The notes below the pieces were generated by a model. The model was not told where the DNA came from and searched no databases. It was given only the letters and a program-made list of their open reading frames with translations. Shown here one piece after another: positions 1-11,142 of a stretch of 64,000 bases of DNA. How positions within the stretch are numbered: position 1 is the first letter of the stretch; each line of letters starts with the position of its first letter. Origin of the DNA: Amylostereum areolatum (lineage: Eukaryota > Basidiomycota > Agaricomycetes > Russulales > Stereaceae); NCBI GenBank assembly GCA_012932865.1, contig SAXG01000008.1:124001-188000 (forward strand), in the 5' to 3' direction. Position numbers and translations under genes: made by a program.

Positions 1-130
1 ATTCAGATCAACACGAAGACATTCCTGATTCGGTTTTGGTGCGTCTTGAGTTGGTTGTATCCCAAATAGTGCAACACTCACGTAGCTTCTGAACGTATAG
101 ACAAACCGTGACCCAGAAACCGAGGTCACA

Positions 131-1873
131 TTGCCCTCGACCCCCTCCAACTCTCGCCTCGTTTATCCGCATGCACATCCAGGTCGTTCACTGCAACCTC
201 TTCCAGGGTTTGTTCAAACTCCTCAACACTCGCCATCGCATCGTTCTCGCATTTCCTTTAGCCCCCAGTCCCTTCTGCTGGATGCACTCATCGCCCCAGA
301 AGGTGTATCACGCGACGACGACAACGACAATTTTGACATCGACCCCGGGAGCGCGGAGGACGTCGCGAACTGTATCGCGTCGGAGAAGCGGTCAGAGGCG
401 GCCAAGCGCATCGCAGAGGCAGGGACACGCCTGGAACCTCAAGACGAGATGGACAACGGCGATGGCGACGGTGACAGAGTCACGAACACGCAGACACCAG
501 ACGGAGCGCAGGATTCTCCTGCAGATCGTACATCCGCCACGCCCCCACTTGGCGGTGATTTTGAACATTTTGAACCCGCAGAGGCTGGAACTATGGATAC
601 AGACGACTTAGAACCCCATCCGCTCCCACCGCGACCTTCCCCAATCGCAGCTATCCGTCTCTCACATGAATATCTCGATCTCATGAAGGACGCGTCGCTT
701 GCTGCCTGCGGCCTTGATGATGATGTACTGGATCGTCTGCTCGACCCTCCTCAGAATGTGCTCGACATCGAAGACCCCGAGCTTCGTCTCTCACTGAACA
801 TTTTCCTGGCCTGTCGCAACGCGTCGCAGGCCACCTACGAGGAGGTCGCCGCCGGTATACGGGATGTTTATCCAGAAATACCCATCATGTCGTACTACAT
901 CATCAAGAAACAGGTCGCGCAGATGAGCGGTGTCGCACCAATCGCACACGACATGTGCCCCAACTCTTGCCTCGCTTATACAGGTCCTCATATCACACGT
1001 GAGGTCTGCCCAGAATGTGGCGAATCTCGCTACGACACTGTCACCCTCGCACGCACAGGCGAAAAGATTGCACGCCAAACGTTCCACACGATCCCGCTCG
1101 GACCCATGCTTCAAGCCCAATTCGCATCTCCGAAGCATGCTAAATATATGGAGTATCGCAAGGAGGCCACAGAGAAGGTCTATGCAACCTGGTTCCGGGA
1201 CGGATCTCTTCCCGAAATTGGCGATGTCTTCACCGGGACAGATTACCTCGAGTCCGTGCGCTTGAAGGAAATCTCTGAAGACGATATCATTCTCATGTTT
1301 TCCATTGACGGTGCGCAACTGTATATGATGAAGCAATCCGACTGTTGGATCTACATATGGGTTCTCCTGAGTCTACCTCCCGAACTTCGCTACAAAAAGC
1401 AACATGTTCTCCCTGGTGGATTCATACCCGGACCCAAGGCACCGAAAGACCTGGACTCGTTCCTGTTCCCTGGCCTGTTCCACCTTGCCGCGCTTCAGAA
1501 AGAAGGCCTACAGATTTGGAACGCGGGAACAAACCGACTTTTCACCTCCTTCCCTTATGTCCTTTTTGTTACAGCTGATACTGTCGGGCTCGCAGCTGTG
1601 GATGGCTTGGTAGGCCACTCTGGAAAACATGGCTGCCGAAGGTACTGCGACTTTGTCGGTCGTCGCAAGCCTGGCGAAAGCCATTATTACTACCCGATCT
1701 TCAAACCAACTGACGACTACGACGTTCCGGGATGCAACCACGGCAATGTCGACATCTCAGATGTAAAAACCTCTCGTGCGAATTGGATCTTTTTGGAGGA
1801 TATTGGACCTAAACGGCGAGTTAGAGGATTTGACGTGTTTAGGAAGGTCCTCTTACTACTAGATCTAATTTAG
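131..1873 (+). pseudogene. tnp2-family transposase, N-terminal half (interrupted)
   Basis: This is the N-terminal part of a tnp2 (PF02992-type) transposase, the enzyme that cuts and pastes CACTA-like elements. An acidic, low-complexity N-terminal 200 residues precede a cysteine cluster (MCPNSCLAYTG, then CPECGESRY) and then family motifs: 'FSIDGAQLY', 'SDCWIYIWVLL', 'LPGGFIPGPKAPKDLDSFLF', 'LHLAALQKEGLQIWNA'-like text and 'GHSGKHGCRRYC' followed by a 'HYYYPIFKP' block. Recognisable tnp2 sequence ends near residue 548 (about 1770). The last roughly 30 codons (to the stop at 1871-1873) are not family-like and read into inserted DNA. The first ATG at 131 is the only in-frame start near the N-terminus. 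The missing second half is at 8607-10124. Confidence 0.8.
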
Positions 1874-2363
1874 CGGCTAATGGTTTCTCAAGACGGTACA
1901 ATCTCGGTCCAGCCGCACACCAACAGTGGTCTCAAACTGATCTCAACAGCATCCAAGCATTTTCACAACATAGGTTTGGTTCACTTTTAGATACCGTTGT
2001 CCTGCCTTTGTCACGGCTTTTGGGGCTTGCTCAGACACCATTAGAGAAACCGGGTATCCATTTTTCATACATTAGCACGAGGCACGGATTGTAAACTAAG
2101 CGTTAATGAATGAGCGGAGGGGGGGGATGAAGCTACGGATGCGAGGGGAAATAGAGCAGGAGCGAGAACCATTGTACACGAACACATATTACGAGAATCG
2201 ACTAAAGCGGAAGTGAACGTAAGCGTAGCGGGAGGGGGACACACATCTACTCATCATTATAGTCAATCAATGCAGCAGGAACACCGGGGGCGGGCAGCAC
2301 CGACAAAGGGCCTGTTCTAGACAGATAAATGAGTGGAATGGATTGAAAAGCTAGGGAAACAAC

Positions 2364-4781
2364 TTACAAAGCCGCCGTGTACAAACCGGACATGAAGCTG
2401 TGGTAGAACGGGGGGCGAGTGTTCTCCATCTCGTTCAAAGTGGCAATATGGCCACCGTACACATCCAGGTATGTCCCCGCCGAGAAATCGGACTTGACAT
2501 GATGCCCGGATCGACGCTCGTGCAGAGATGCGTAAACCTACACAAGGATAAGCAAAGGTTTATCATATTGAGATCAAAATGAGTCACTCACCGCTGTAAA
2601 TGCCAGTGCAACCATTGCCTTCGGGAGCTCGATGCGACGCTCGTTAGTTACCGAGTCAATTGTAAACGGGAGCCTATCGCGGAAGCCGTCCGGAATTCCC
2701 TTTGCGAAAATGGTCTGGTGAAGAATTGTGATCCCGATTGGGTGACGGTAAGGTTGACCACGGCGCACAGCCCCAGTCAACCCATCCTACAGTATGATAC
2801 TATAAGTCAGTAGAAACCCACAGAGACATGACCAGTGAAAACACACCGGAGAGTTGCGACGGAATATGTAGTTATAATCCCGGACAGCGAAAGCTACTGC
2901 CGCTTGACTCTGCTCCCCTTCAGGAAGCAGGTTGTACATTCCGACGATGTGATTGTCGCTGGATTCCTTGAACTTCAAGCGAAAGATACCAATGCGAGCG
3001 ATGGGCTAGTACAAAATGGTCTGAGAACCGTGCTGCCAGGAAAAATCCAAACTGACTTACCAAGGGAATGAGACGGTTGATGTACCCGGGTTCCTGGAGC
3101 AAACGGCGGTGCATGTCGATACAGACATCGCGGAGAGACGCCGCTCGGATCAGTGCATTGCGCGAGAATGTCTCACTGAGCGTCGCATCGGGAAACCCGT
3201 GGACTAGAAGGATCTCGTATATAATCTGAACGAAAGCGCCGCGGATTCCAAGTTGAACGATGTGCGATTGCACTCGAAGTGACATCCGCTGATGTGGGCC
3301 TCCCAGCACCAAGTTTGTATTCTCCGGAAACTCGCCTCCGACCGTTGCTGGTGGAAGGTTGATCACGCCGGCCGCTAGAGGACCTTCAGCATCAGAGACA
3401 AATCGGTCGCCTATGAGACCTAAAATTCGCCAAAGGTATCTCTGGCGGACATTACCTCCAGTGGTATCTTCGTTAACTTGGACCTGCTCTCCGAGGGCAG
3501 CATCAACAGCTGTGACAGGAAGAGCCGTGGAAGGAGCCGTGGCAGGAGGAGGAGCCGTGGCGGCGGCGGCGGCAGCGGCAGCGGCAGCGGGTGGAGCGGC
3601 GGCAGCGGCGGCGGCAGCGGATGGAGCGGCGGCAGCGGTGGCAGAAGCAGCGGTAGTGGCAGCGGATGGGGCAGCGGCAGCGGTGGTGGCAGCGGCAGCG
3701 GATGGAACGGCGGCGGGGACAGAAACAGGAATGGGTGGAGGAAGAGGAGCCGAGACCGGGGCAACAGGAGGGACGGCGGACGGAGGAGAAGGAGCTGTGT
3801 TAGAAGTCGACGGTCCCGCAACGGCTTGAGGGGCATCGAGGCGACTCAGGCAAGGATCAATGGGAACGAAAGATGGGCTTGAAGACGCAGCCGAATTTGC
3901 ACTGGAGAGCCATGTAGGACGCTATAGTATCCGTTAGCATGCTGCACTTGAGGAGGTTAAGGACAACACATACCTCGAGGTTCACCTGACGCTGGAACTG
4001 CGTCGGGTTCGTCTTCGCCAACTCGTCCCCGTCGTCATCTTCGATCGCGTCAAAATCGTCTTCGGAGAGCGGCGAGAGGCCGTTATCGTCGTCATCGTCG
4101 TTTTCGTCCTACAAACAAATCCGTCAATCAGCAACTCGGAACCTGATACAAAGTGAAAGTTATGTACCTCAATCATGGCAACACCTGTGTGACCCGAGGT
4201 AACCGCCTTTGCCTTGCCTTTCGTCCCGTCCACGTAGAGCTTGAGTGCAACCGGTGGAAGCTCGTCCTCTTGAAGAACAAGCTGAGGAGCGCGCGCTAAA
4301 GAAAGTGGAACGACAATGTCAGCCCGTGGGAACACACGCGATTGAACGCGAACGTACTCACACTTCCGAGTTTTTGACTTCTTCGCCGCTGGGCCATTGG
4401 CCTGAACACCTTTCCCCCCCTTTCGTTTCTTGCCCGCAGCTAAAGGAGGGAAGTGTGAGCGTCGGAAGACACCAACAAAGACAGCAATACAACATACCGG
4501 CAGTAACAGGCTCGGATGCAACATCTATTTCGGCCACGGCCCACGGAGCCAGCGGAAAAAAAATGGTAAGTGGTCTGTGATTCGATGGGAAAAGCTATTG
4601 ACGTACCATCCACAGGAGCTTGCTCTCGCTGTAATTGCGCTGCAGCGGCAGCCTTCGACGCCTTGGTGCGAGCACGAGTAGCAGCAGCCTTCTGCGCTGG
4701 CGAGAGTGCCGCGCTGGCGGTCCCAGAGGCCGAGGAAGTGTTGCGCTGCGACGTTCTCAATGTGCGTGACTGGTAACTCAT
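2364..4781 (-). CDS. DUF6532-domain protein, Plavaka-associated
   Basis: A multi-exon minus-strand gene. It starts at MSYQSRTLRTSQRN (4781) and ends with '..HSFMSGLYTAAL' (TAA at 2364-2366). The N-terminal third is basic and Ala/Ser-rich, followed by an acidic region and a long Ala/Pro-rich stretch encoded by the repeat at 3528-3715. The C-terminal half carries the DUF6532 signature: 'LGIRGAFVQIIYEILLVHGF', 'SETFSRNALIRAA', 'IDMHRRLLQEPGYINRLIPL' and 'DNHIVGMYNLLPEGEQSQAA'. In basidiomycete genomes this family occurs in many copies; its function is unknown. It faces away from the Plavaka transposase gene, with 316 bp between start codons, so I infer it is the second gene of that element. A DNA-binding or accessory role is possible but untested. 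Confidence 0.7.
3528..3715. repeat. GC-rich trinucleotide low-complexity tract
   Basis: Imperfect repetition of GGC/AGC/GGA-type triplets (for example GGCGGCAGCGGC) lies inside the DUF6532 coding region, where it encodes Ala/Pro-rich sequence on the minus strand. It also opens long spurious Gly/Ser or Ala frames on the plus strand. Such tracts expand and contract by slippage. Confidence 0.85.
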
Positions 4782-5097
4782 GCCGTTGACGGGGGGGACG
4801 GAAAAGAAAAAGAGGGGAGAAGGAAAGTGGGGAAGAGGAAGAAGAGCGAGGATGCCTGTCGACACGGCGAGGTGAGCGTACAAATATAAGTCCTGCGCCG
4901 TTTGCTGACATGGCCGTAGGTTTCGTAATAGTGCGGGCTCTGCGGAGCGTGAGCACTCTCACGTCTGGTGGGGTCTTGGTGAGTTTTAGACGGACTTGGT
5001 GAATTTAGGCGGCTGATTTCCTCCGCGCATAGTGAAATTGGATATAACGCACCCTTCTCTCCTCCACATCACGACCTCCAACACACGCTGTATCCTC
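4782..5097. promoter_or_regulatory. Divergent promoter region inside the Plavaka element
   Basis: This 316-bp gap separates the start codons of the DUF6532 gene (-, 4781) and the transposase gene (+, 5098) and must hold both promoters. No clear TATA box was seen. The region holds repeated words such as TTGGTGAGTTTTAGAC and TTGGTGAATTTAGGC (about 4975-5010), similar in style to motifs at the element ends. Confidence 0.45.
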
Positions 5098-8000
5098 ATG
5101 GCGTATCAGCTGCCCACAGCCAAGGCTTCCGTAGTTTGCAACGGATGCAGCAAAAACTTCTCGCCGCGCGGGCGTACAAACCACTGGAGACAGACTGCGC
5201 GCGAGGAATGCAAAGCTGCTCACACCGCATACCAGGCTCTTCAAGAAAGCCTGTTCCCCGGTCTTATGGCACCGCCAAATCCTCAAGTTGCGGAGAACCT
5301 ATCAGCAGAGAACACGGGCGTCGGCGCAGACTACTTTTCGGAAAGTTATACACCTGCCGAACTCGGACTCGACAATCCAGCTGGCAACACTGCCGATAAT
5401 CCTCGTGCAACTCCTATGGATGTCGACAATGTTTTTCCGGCTCCTATGTCGGTCTCTGACAGGAATCAAGGAACCACGGAAGAAGATGAAGCGGATGAAG
5501 AGGAGGATGTGCGAAACTTTGAGGAGCTCGGGCGCGTCTTGGAGCCCGTAATCAACCCGAATGCACCCCAATCGGCGCCAGGAGAACTGCCTGCAGACGA
5601 ACTAGCGGCTCCGCAAGATACTTCTGGCCGCCTCTTTACACCCGAAGAACGGCAACGTGTTGAAGGAAAGCTCTGGGTGCACCCGACGATCGTGCCGTTC
5701 CCGAGCGAGAGCGCTGGCGCACCTCTCACTTTAGAGGTATCTGCGTCACAGTACGACACTCTGCGTTCGCATTTGGAATCTGGGAGTGCGGGAAACATCT
5801 GGGCACCGTTCAAGTCGAAACTCGACTGGTCCATGGCTTACTGGGCCAAAACACGTGGGCCAACATCGACCGCGGTCTCTGAGCTCCTCCAGATGGACGA
5901 GGTATGCATCCAATTGCCAGTGATCACGCGTCAAGTTCAATGCTCATTACCCTCTTTTACTTAGCTTGCCGAGAAACTCGACCTCTCATTCTGCTCGTCG
6001 GCTCAGCTCAACAAGATCATCGACGAACAACTGCCTGGTCGGCCGAAGTTCACGATGGAGGAGATCCAGGTCGGTGGCGAGAACTTTGAGGTGTACTTTC
6101 GCGACATTGTTCCTTGCATCCGCGCGCTGTACGGCGACCCCGAATTTGCGCAACACCTGATCACGGTCCCGGAGCGCCACTACCAAGATGCCGACATGAC
6201 GATTCGGATGTACGATGAGATGAACACGGGCACTTGGTGGTGGAACGTGCAGGTGCTTGGCATCATCTTCTACGGTTCCCTCCTCCGACCTAACACAAAT
6301 TTTCTCTTCCGCAGACAAGCATTGAGGCAAAACTCCCTGGCGCAACAATCATCCCCCTCATCATATCATCAGACAAGACTCAGCTCACGCTCTTTCACGG
6401 GAAGACAGCATACCCGGTCTACATGACAATCGGAAACATCCCGAAGGACATCCGTCGCAAGCCCTCCCGTCGGGCGCAAGTCCTCATTGGCTACCTGCCC
6501 ACAGCAAAACTGGACCACATCTCCAACAAGGCTGCCCGACGCCGTGCAACCGGCAACATTTTCCATGAGTGCATGCGTCGGATTCTTGCACCCATCAAGG
6601 ACATCGGAGAAACCGGAATCGCCATGGTCAGCGGTGATGGCGTTTGGCGTCGCTGTCATCCCATCTATGCTATATTCGTTGGGGATTATCCGGAGCAGGT
6701 TCTTGTGACGGCAACACTCTATGGTGACTGTCCAAGATGTCCGATTCTGCACGCTCTTCTCGGAGAGTACGATGATGACACAGACCTCGATTTCCGTGAT
6801 GCCGACGACGCATTGGACGTCTTTGAACTGGCCGATGGTGATCCCACAACCTACCACGCTGCATGTCGTGAGGCGCGCCTCCGCCCTATCTTCCATCCGT
6901 TCTGGGAAGATTTGCCCTATGTAAACATCTTTGCCTCATGCACACCCGATATCCTCCACCAGATGTATCAAGGAGTCATCAAGCATGTCATTGCATGGAT
7001 TTCGGACCCGCAAGCATTTGGGCCCGACGAAATTGATGCCCGTTGTCATCGGATGCCACCCAACCACCACGCTCGCCTCTTCACACATGGGATCAGCTCG
7101 CTTGTCCGGGTGTCGGGTACAGAGCACAAGCACATCGCGCGCATTCTCCTTGGTCTGATTGCAGATCTTCCTCTCCCAGATGGCCGCAGTCCTGCCCGCC
7201 TCATCCGCGCCGTTCGAGGAATTCTCGACTTCCTCTACCTTGCCCAATATCCATCCCATACCGATGAAACCCTTGCGCAGATGGACGATGCTCTTCGGCG
7301 CTTCCACGACAATAAATCGATCTTCATTGATCTCGGAATCCGGCTGGATTTCAACCTTCCGAAAGTTCATGGTGCACGGCACTACTCGCCAAGCATCGTG
7401 CTCTTCGGTACAACAGATAACAGCAACACGGAGCAATCGGAACGCCTGCACATCGACTTTGCGAAAGACGCGTACAGGGCTACCAACCGAAAAGATGAAT
7501 ATCCACAAATGACGGCATGGCTCGAACGTCGCGAGAAGGTCAACGCGCATGCGGCGTTCATTCAGTGGCGCTCTTCGGGGCACCCTCCTATCACTTCGGA
7601 ACGGACACCAGAGGTGCACCTTCACATGCACACCCAGATGACGAAACATCCAACACTCCCAGCCGTCTCGTTCGATCGACTCCATGAACTGTACGGCGCC
7701 GTTGACTTTTCCGATGCACTCGCAGCATTCATTGTCAAGTGTAACTACCCAGATCTCGGTCCTGGGCCCGCGCGTCACGAAGCTGATAACACACTCATCC
7801 CGACCAGACCTATCGCCGTGTATCACAAGATTAAGCTCTGGAATCACGACGCTCTGCAACGCGAGGACGGAAAAGACGAGCAAGATGCTGTCCATGTTCG
7901 CCCTCAGCGGCGGGACACCCGTGGACGTATCGTTCCCGGTCGGTTTGACACCGTGTTGGTTAAATCGGGAGCTGGAGGTGCTCGCGGCGTAGCAGGTGAG

Positions 8001-8405
8001 CTTTGCTGCTCGTCTGAGATTTCACCGCTGACCGGTCATGACCAAGGCTACCGCGTCGCACAAGTGCGCGTGGTCTTCCGACTATCTGCCAAGACGGCCG
8101 ACACCGTCTACCTACCCACACGTCCGACACCCCCACAACACCTTGCCTACATCGAGTGGTTCACGCCGTTCGCAAAGGAGCCAGAAGATGACACACAGAT
8201 GTACCGTGTGTCTCGTTCCGTGCACAATGGGCGACGCGACGCCGAAATCATCCCTATCGAAGACATCCAACGGAGTGTCCAGCTCTTCCCGCGTTTCGGT
8301 GCGACCGCTCCCCGTCATTGGACAAGCTATAATGTCCTTGAGGAGTGTACTAAATTCCGTGTCAGCTCATTCCTCGATCACCATACATACAGGACCGTAT
8401 TTTAG
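5098..8405 (+). CDS. Plavaka transposase
   Basis: Full-length Plavaka-family transposase of the KDZ/CACTA-related group in mushroom genomes. The start MAYQLPTAKAS (5098) is chosen because it directly precedes an N-terminal zinc-finger-like segment (CNGCSKNFSPRGRTNHW). An upstream ATG at 5032 is in frame but adds unlikely sequence. An acidic linker follows, then two introns (about 5901-5963 and 6253-6315). The core reads 'PLIISSDKTQLTLF', 'YPVYMTIGNIPKDIRRKPS', 'QVLIGYLPTAKLDHI', 'LYGDCPRCP', 'SCTPDILHQMYQGVIKHVI' and 'KVHGARHYSPSIVLFGTTDN'. The Asp residues in ISSD and TPD are candidates for the DDE-type catalytic site. The frame is open to a stop at 8403-8405, only about 120 bp from the right end of the element, so the gene may be intact. 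Confidence 0.85.
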
Positions 8406-8606
8406 CCCGAGAGTCCGTACAATGACAATGTGTGTAACCTCTAAAAACCTCGGACTTGACTTAGACACCTTTTGACGTACTAGACCGCCTTAGAGGGCAC
8501 CATCTAAACGGCACGCTAATTAGAGGACCTTGGCGCGGCATTTGCGGGAGAGGCTTTCCCTGATGCTGGAAAGAACCCGAAACAATGAAAGAAACAGCAG
8601 CGAGGT

Positions 8607-10124
8607 GTGTTACTTACTCGATCTCGTGCAATGCATAATGTCTTATACATTGCTAGATATAATCGTAATCTTCAAAGAGTCGAAGGAGCGCGTACACAAG
8701 CTGAGTATGAGATCCTTCGCAGGGAGACGGGTATCTCAAAGCCCAGCATCTTCAGTGGTCTCACCCGGATACTTTCCCCTCCCGCCTGCTACCCCATTGA
8801 TCTGATGCACCTTGTCTCTCTCAACGTACCGGCACTTTTTATAGACCTTTGGACCGGGAAGATCAAAGTAGCTGCCACGGACGATTCGGATACATGGTCA
8901 TGGGTGTTTCTCATCGGCGAAGTCTTTGCAGAGCACGGACAGCTCGTCGAGGACTGCCTTCGATTCTTCCCAGGATCGTTTGACCGTCCTCCTAGAAACC
9001 CCTTCAAAAGAGGAAGCAGCGGCTACAAAGCTTGGGAGTTCCTGCACTGGATATACGGCCTCGCTCCTGGACTGCTTCATGGCATTATGCCTGCCGCTTT
9101 TTATGCGCATTTTACCAAAGCTGTGGCAGCCCTGCGCGTGCTTCATCAGCGCTTTATCTCCTTCACAGAGCTCCAAAAAGCGTACCAACAATTGAACGAA
9201 GTCTGTCTCGAGTTTGAAGAGCTGTACTGCGAGAAAATGACCTGTCGTGTACATTTTATTCGTCATTCCATCCATCTCCTTTCTCATGTTGCACGCGACG
9301 CTATGCGCACTGGCGTTGGCATCTACACGTCCCAATGGACCATGGAACGAACGATCGGGATACTCTCGTCTCTCATCCGCCAGCACCAACAGCCTTACGC
9401 AAATCTTTCGCGGCAGGGTGTACTCATCGCGCAACTCAACTCGCTGTACGCTATCGCACCTGTACTCAATCCGAATCCGGAGGGAAAGCTTCCGCGAGGA
9501 GCTATCGATCTCGGAGATGGGTACATCCTCAAGCATCCATATGACTCCACAGACCGCAAAGTGCGCGCCCCGGAGCAGGAGGCGGTAATTAGATATCTGG
9601 AAGGGATCCACGAACCGATCACACACAATTGGGATGGTTACGTGACACGTTGTGGCCGCCTTCAACTCCCGATGGGCCAAACCGCACGCACTGCTTGGAA
9701 GGAATGCGAGAGGGATCCGCAGAAAGTGCGTGTATCGCGCAACGTGAAGGTATGTTGCATACAGTTCAAACGAGTCAGCTTGTAGTGACTTATGCACTCT
9801 TAGATTGTTCACGGCGGTGGAACTGTGTTCGCCGAAGTGCAGTTCTTCTTCATGCTCAAGCTGGAGGATAATACTGTCAAGACTCTTGCGATGGTGTCGA
9901 CATTCGGACCCCCAGATCCTACTGTGCTCGCACAGTCGCACGGAACGTACTATTCATGTTTGCCAGAGGGAGATGAAGGGCTACTTGTGGTTGAGCACAG
10001 CGACATACGTTCTGTCGTGGGTATGATACCGCGCGGGGGCCGATTCTTCGTTCTCGAGAAGATGGGACTGGGTGCGGGGTATCTGGGAGGTGCTGTAGAG
10101 GATGAAGATATACACGAGGGTTAG
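8607..10124 (+). pseudogene. tnp2-family transposase, C-terminal half (interrupted)
   Basis: This is the second half of the transposase that begins at 131. Tnp2 similarity begins around 'YIARYNRNLQRVEGARTQ' and continues with 'RRETGISKPSIFSGL', 'YPIDLMHLVSLNVPALFIDL', 'KAWEFLHWIYGLAPGLL', 'FIRHSIHLLSHVARD' and 'TSQWTMERTIGILSSLIRQ'. A short intron at about 9750-9804 joins the last exon ('EVQFFFMLKLEDN', 'TLAMVSTFGPPDP', 'FFVLEKMGLGAGYLGG'), which ends at 10122-10124. There is no plausible start codon. The frame opens at GTG 8607 after a stop, as expected for a fragment cut off by insertion. Confidence 0.8.
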
Positions 10125-11142
10125 GGATCCGAGTGGCATGGCTAAGTGTACTATACACATATCCGAGCATCGTGTGACAGACACCAGGAAGTGGATTCCT
10201 CGTTAGTGCGCACAGCGCAGATCGTATGCACCTCCCGCCAGTACCCTTGTCTACACACATGCCTCCATAGCGCGTGCACGTCCCGCCCACGTACCCGCGC
10301 AATGCGCGAGCAGCGGAGGCCAGACGTGAAGCCAGGAGCGAAGTTGTGGTGGTAGATAGGGAGAGCGGGGGTTGTTCAATTGATACTGACTTTGCCCTTG
10401 CGACTCGCACGCACTCCCGCGAAACGCGGCTGGAAAACGGGCAGTCGGCGTCCATATGTACAGTCCCCCCTGCTCGACGCGAGGAGAGTAGACACGCACG
10501 TCTACAAAATGTCGGTGTGCGGGACGGGCAGAGAGTGTTACCCGTAAGTTCGGTGTCGGGCTGCAAAGGAATTTGGTACTCACCTTGTGCAATGCGTTAT
10601 CCATCATCCTGTCCACAGGTGTGCCTTCGCCTATCTTGAACATGTTGTTGACGCACGGGCGGACAATGTGTTGCGTACGCCGGGGTAAGTGCGCGAGCTG
10701 CGCGAGCTGCGCGAGTGTCCGTTGCCCGACTTTTGCATCGCATGCTGTGTGTGTCTCCAACCTCACCAGCCGAGTGCTGTTTTCCGCGACGTGACGAACA
10801 GAGGGCACCAAGTAAACCCCTAAGGGTGACGGACGGTGGCTACCTGGATGCTGGGGAAGGACGAGAAGGAGTTTGAACTCACCGTGAGAATAAATTTCAT
10901 TCAGATTTGAAGCAGCCGCACGATTAATCGGATTACAAAGGTCAATTAATGGACTCGTATTTGTTTCATCTTCTATATTTGGCTACTTATTGTTCCCATC
11001 TATGGTACAAAAATATGTCTGGCGAGAAAAGTATAACAAAATGAAGTTGTACAGCTACAAAACGGTACGGTCTCGTGATCACGTCGACAAACTCTGGCCT
11101 CGAGGATCGCGAAACCGTGTCGGGTCCTTCCCTCTCACCACC
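10125..11142. other. Non-coding stretch after the tnp2 element
   Basis: No convincing gene. Open frames on both strands here have no recognisable domains. It includes a short GCGCGAGCT tandem (three copies, about 10689-10715). The GC-rich part to about 10880 is followed by AT-rich DNA just upstream of the next gene. It probably holds the tnp2 element's right end and the promoter of the gene at 11143. Confidence 0.5.

Larger units (their letters stand above)
1775..8600. mobile_element. Plavaka-type DNA transposon inserted in the tnp2 element
   Basis: This is a block of about 6.8 kb with two divergent genes, DUF6532 (-) and Plavaka transposase (+), lying exactly where the tnp2 protein is broken. 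Both edges share short words: the inverted pair AAGGTCCTCT (1844-1853) and AGAGGACCTT (8522-8531), CTAAACGGC in direct orientation near both ends, and TTAGAGG at 1821, 8490 and 8520. These look like terminal or subterminal transposase-binding motifs. The exact terminal inverted repeats and target-site duplication could not be settled by eye, so the boundaries are good to about 100 bp. Confidence 0.65.
1..10200 (+). mobile_element. tnp2-type (CACTA-like) DNA transposon, interrupted by a second transposon
   Basis: The two halves of one tnp2 transposase lie on the + strand about 6.8 kb apart, at 131-~1770 and ~8607-10124, and together cover the family from N-terminus to C-terminus. This shows that an older tnp2 element was split by a later insertion. 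The left end lies beyond the window start. The right end is not defined: I could not find a convincing CACTA terminus after 10124, so 10200 is nominal. The split copy is very unlikely to make an active transposase, although each half remains largely open, which suggests a recent insertion. Confidence 0.7.

Noticed and set aside
3359..3882. Long Gly/Ser- and Ala-rich plus-strand open frames
   Set aside because: They are antisense shadows of the GC-rich triplet repeat inside the minus-strand DUF6532 gene, with no start context or domain.
8607..9785. An independent intact gene
   Set aside because: It begins at GTG after a stop codon and is only the C-terminal part of tnp2; the matching N-terminal half is at 131-1770.
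10251..10811. 186-codon minus-strand open frame
   Set aside because: Arg/Pro-rich composition typical of chance frames in GC-rich DNA; no domain and no splice support.
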